Source: Cellvibrionales bacterium (GTDB taxonomy: Bacteria; Pseudomonadota; Gammaproteobacteria; Pseudomonadales; UBA7434). Taken from it: a stretch of 6,568 nt of DNA. The stretch lies in assembly GCA_018668095.1 (NCBI GenBank), contig JABIQF010000161.1, positions 1-6,568 on the forward strand, read 5' to 3'. Shown here piece after piece: positions 4,780 through 6,568 of the stretch. The translations under genes were made by a program, and so were the position numbers. The first letter of the stretch is position 1; each line of letters starts with the position of its first letter. The notes beneath the pieces were generated by a model. The model saw only the letters and a list, made by a program, of their open reading frames with translations, did no database searches and had not been told where the DNA came from.

Positions 4780-6342
4780 ATGAATGCAGTCAGCGAAAAA
4801 CCGGTTATTCACGAAAATCTTGATGCCAATACACTCATCGAATTATCCCTCTCTCGTAAAGAAGGCATACTCGCTGATAATGGTGCGTTATTAATTACTA
4901 CAGGCCATCGCACAGGTCGCTCACCTGCCGATCGCTTTATTGTTCAAGAGCCATCAACACAAACATCAATTGACTGGGGTAATGTTAACCGCCCCTTTGA
5001 TGCCGATAAATTTGATGCTCTTTGGAATAGAGTTAGTGACTACCTTGCCGAGCGAGATCAGTTTCAAGCCAAGCTGCATGTTGGCGCTGATGATGAACAC
5101 TATCTTCCTGTTAAGGTGAATACTGAAACCGCATGGCAGAATTTATTTGGTCGCAATATGTTTGTGCGAGTTGATGCAGAAAATTTTAATCCCAAAAATA
5201 AAGAAGAATGGTCAATACTCAATGTCGCCAGTTTCTGCTGTGACCCTGAGCGCGATGGTACCAATAGCGATGGCGTTGTTATTATTAATTTCGCGCAGCG
5301 AAAAGTTTTACTCGCAGGTATGCGTTATGCCGGCGAAATGAAAAAGGCCATGTTCTCAGTACAGAATTTTTTATTGCCAGAACAAGATGTGTTACCCATG
5401 CATTGCTCAGCGAACGTTGGAGACAATGGTGATACCGCATTATTTTTTGGCTTATCGGGTACTGGCAAAACGACTTTATCGGCAGATCCTGCTCGTTACT
5501 TAATTGGTGATGACGAACATGGCTGGGGTCGCGGAACTGTTTTCAATATCGAAGGTGGTTGTTATGCAAAAACCATTAACCTAAGTCAAAAAAATGAGCC
5601 GGTTATTTGGGATGCCATTCGCAAAGGTGCCATTCTTGAAAACGTAGTATTAAATGAAACAGATACTCCCGACTATGATGACACTAGCCTAACTGAAAAT
5701 GGCCGCTGCTGTTATCCACTAGAGCATGTTAATAAGCGCGTAGTTGAAAACAAAGCTGGCGAACCTAAAGTTGTTATCTTTTTAACGTGCGATGTATCCG
5801 GCGTACTTCCTCCTGTTTCGATTTTATCCAAAGAAGCCGCGGCCTATCATTTTTTAAGTGGTTATACGGCACGTGTGGGCTCAACCGAACTTGGTGGAGA
5901 CACAGGTATTCAGCCGGCGTTCTCAACCTGCTTTGGCGCACCATTTATGCCTCGGCCTGCTGGCGATTATGCTGAGCTGTTAATAAAGCGCGTTGAAGAA
6001 TTCGATAGCCGAGTTTATCTGGTGAATACTGGCTGGACCGGAGGTTCAGGTGGACCTAATGGTGAAGGTAAACGGTTTAGCATTCCAACGACTCGCGCGG
6101 TGATTACTGCGATTCAGAATGGTGACTTACTGAATGTTGAGTCACAGCATTTAGATGATTTAAATATTGATATTCCGCTTTCGGTGCCAGGTGTTGATTC
6201 GCAGTTATTGAATCCTCGTGATACTTGGTCGGATCCAGCGGCTTATGATGCTCAGGCTAAAAAATTGGCTGCGCAGTTTGTTGCTAATTTTAAGCAGTAT
6301 AATGTTGCGGATGAAATTGTTGCGGCTGGACCGAAAGCCTAA
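4780..6342 (+). CDS. pckA: ATP-dependent phosphoenolpyruvate carboxykinase
   Basis: 520 aa from this ATG. It converts oxaloacetate and ATP to phosphoenolpyruvate, CO2 and ADP in the cytoplasm, the entry step of gluconeogenesis when cells grow on organic acids. Numbered from this ATG: substrate-binding HRTGRSPADRF near 43-53, RYAGEMKK at 182-189 with the metal-binding lysine, MHCSANVG with His208, the P-loop GLSGTGKT at 224-231, the metal/nucleotide motif LIGDDEHGW at 241-249, and Arg309 in ENGRCCYP. The C-terminal half has GVLPPVS and NTGWTGGSGG. The sequence is close to Pseudomonas-type PckA (about 513 aa), whose N-terminus fits this ATG; AGGAA lies 11 nt upstream. A longer reading from TTG at 4723 would add 19 residues, but has no good ribosome binding site. 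The gene lies next to hslO, as in Pseudomonas, and ends in a strong terminator. Confidence 0.93.
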   Translation: MNAVSEKPVIHENLDANTLIELSLSRKEGILADNGALLITTGHRTGRSPADRFIVQEPSTQTSIDWGNVNRPFDADKFDALWNRVSDYLAERDQFQAKLHVGADDEHYLPVKVNTETAWQNLFGRNMFVRVDAENFNPKNKEEWSILNVASFCCDPERDGTNSDGVVIINFAQRKVLLAGMRYAGEMKKAMFSVQNFLLPEQDVLPMHCSANVGDNGDTALFFGLSGTGKTTLSADPARYLIGDDEHGWGRGTVFNIEGGCYAKTINLSQKNEPVIWDAIRKGAILENVVLNETDTPDYDDTSLTENGRCCYPLEHVNKRVVENKAGEPKVVIFLTCDVSGVLPPVSILSKEAAAYHFLSGYTARVGSTELGGDTGIQPAFSTCFGAPFMPRPAGDYAELLIKRVEEFDSRVYLVNTGWTGGSGGPNGEGKRFSIPTTRAVITAIQNGDLLNVESQHLDDLNIDIPLSVPGVDSQLLNPRDTWSDPAAYDAQAKKLAAQFVANFKQYNVADEIVAAGPKA

Positions 6343-6364
6343 TACTTTTGTTTGTTATGAGAGG

Positions 6365-6395
6365 CGCCTTATGTTTTGCATAGGGCGTTTGTTTT
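6365..6395 (+). terminator. Rho-independent terminator of pckA
   Basis: CGCCTTATG (6365-6373) pairs with CATAGGGCG (6379-6387), with one G-U pair and a 5-nt loop, and is followed directly by TTTGTTTT. It starts 22 nt after the pckA stop codon. The stem can extend by G-U pairs at its base. This is the clearest terminator in the window. Confidence 0.82.
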
Positions 6396-6406
6396 AGGGT
6401 CAAGGG

Positions 6407-6568
6407 CGTCGGGGGTAGCCTTAGTGCTTTTCGATATTCTTTTTTTAAATTAGTTTGTTTAAGTTTTCTATTAAGACCGTCGGGGGTGGCCCGACAGCCA
6501 GTCACTTTTTTTCTACAGCAAAAAAAAGTAACCAAAAAATGCCGTAAGCTTAACGACGAAGCTTAACC
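6407..6568. repeat. Hairpin-rich intergenic element, probable dispersed repeat
   Basis: CGTCGGGGGTAGCC (6407-6420) is repeated as CGTCGGGGGTGGCC (6478-6491), 71 bp apart. The second copy forms a GC-rich hairpin, GTCGGG (6479-6484) with CCCGAC (6490-6495) and a 5-nt loop; the first copy lacks the partner arm. Next comes ACTTTTTTT (6504-6512) pairing with AAAAAAAGT (6521-6529), then AAGCTTAA twice (6545-6568 region), reaching the window edge. Elements with CAGTCACTTTTTT and AAAAAAAGTAACCAAAAAA are common between genes in many gammaproteobacteria. Copy number here cannot be judged from one window. Confidence 0.6.

Noticed and set aside
6290..6535. 81-aa minus-strand ORF
   Set aside because: It overlaps the 3' end of pckA, the terminator and the hairpin repeat. 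Its N-terminal translation (VTFFCCRKKVTGCRATPDG) comes from the dispersed-repeat sequence, a common source of false ORFs.

Overview
The window is a chromosomal segment of a gammaproteobacterium, probably a marine or environmental one. The evidence is the gene order yrfG-hslR-hslO-pckA (E. coli has the same order, with yhgE before pck), a PckA that reads like the Pseudomonas-type ATP enzyme, and moderately AT-rich DNA. I cannot name the genus. Nothing points to a phage, plasmid, IS element, CRISPR array or tRNA/rRNA gene.

Left part (1-1163): a leftward gene for a YiaD-like outer-membrane lipoprotein (lipobox, glycine zipper, OmpA peptidoglycan-binding domain) is divergent from the rest. The 466-bp gap to the next gene is highly structured. 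It holds two overlapping LexA (SOS) boxes at 929-944 and 944-959, one of them a perfect CTGT-N8-ACAG. Then come six 11-bp tandem repeats (983-1048) enclosed by a 9-bp inverted repeat.

Middle part (1164-2409): two small rightward genes. The first is a 167-aa protein that I do not recognise, with a good ribosome binding site, lying downstream of the LexA boxes. The second is an 80-aa protein resembling small DUF6316-type proteins. Around them are several hairpins or dyads and a 19-bp tandem duplication.

Right part (2410-6568): a rightward cluster of conserved genes. It encodes a HAD nucleotidase (YrfG), the ribosome-associated heat-shock protein Hsp15, the redox-switched chaperone Hsp33, and ATP-dependent PEP carboxykinase, followed by a clear Rho-independent terminator and a hairpin-rich, dispersed-type intergenic repeat that runs to the window edge. 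Hsp15 and Hsp33 both act in protein-synthesis and folding stress; PckA starts gluconeogenesis; the nucleotidase is a housekeeping enzyme. The link between these genes is conserved synteny rather than one pathway.

The best candidate for something undescribed is the unit at 918-1667: a doubly LexA-controlled promoter, a repeat-bearing leader of about 200 nt, and an unrecognised small cysteine-containing basic protein. The sequence directly shows the boxes, the repeats and the ORF. That the ORF belongs to the SOS regulon is inference.
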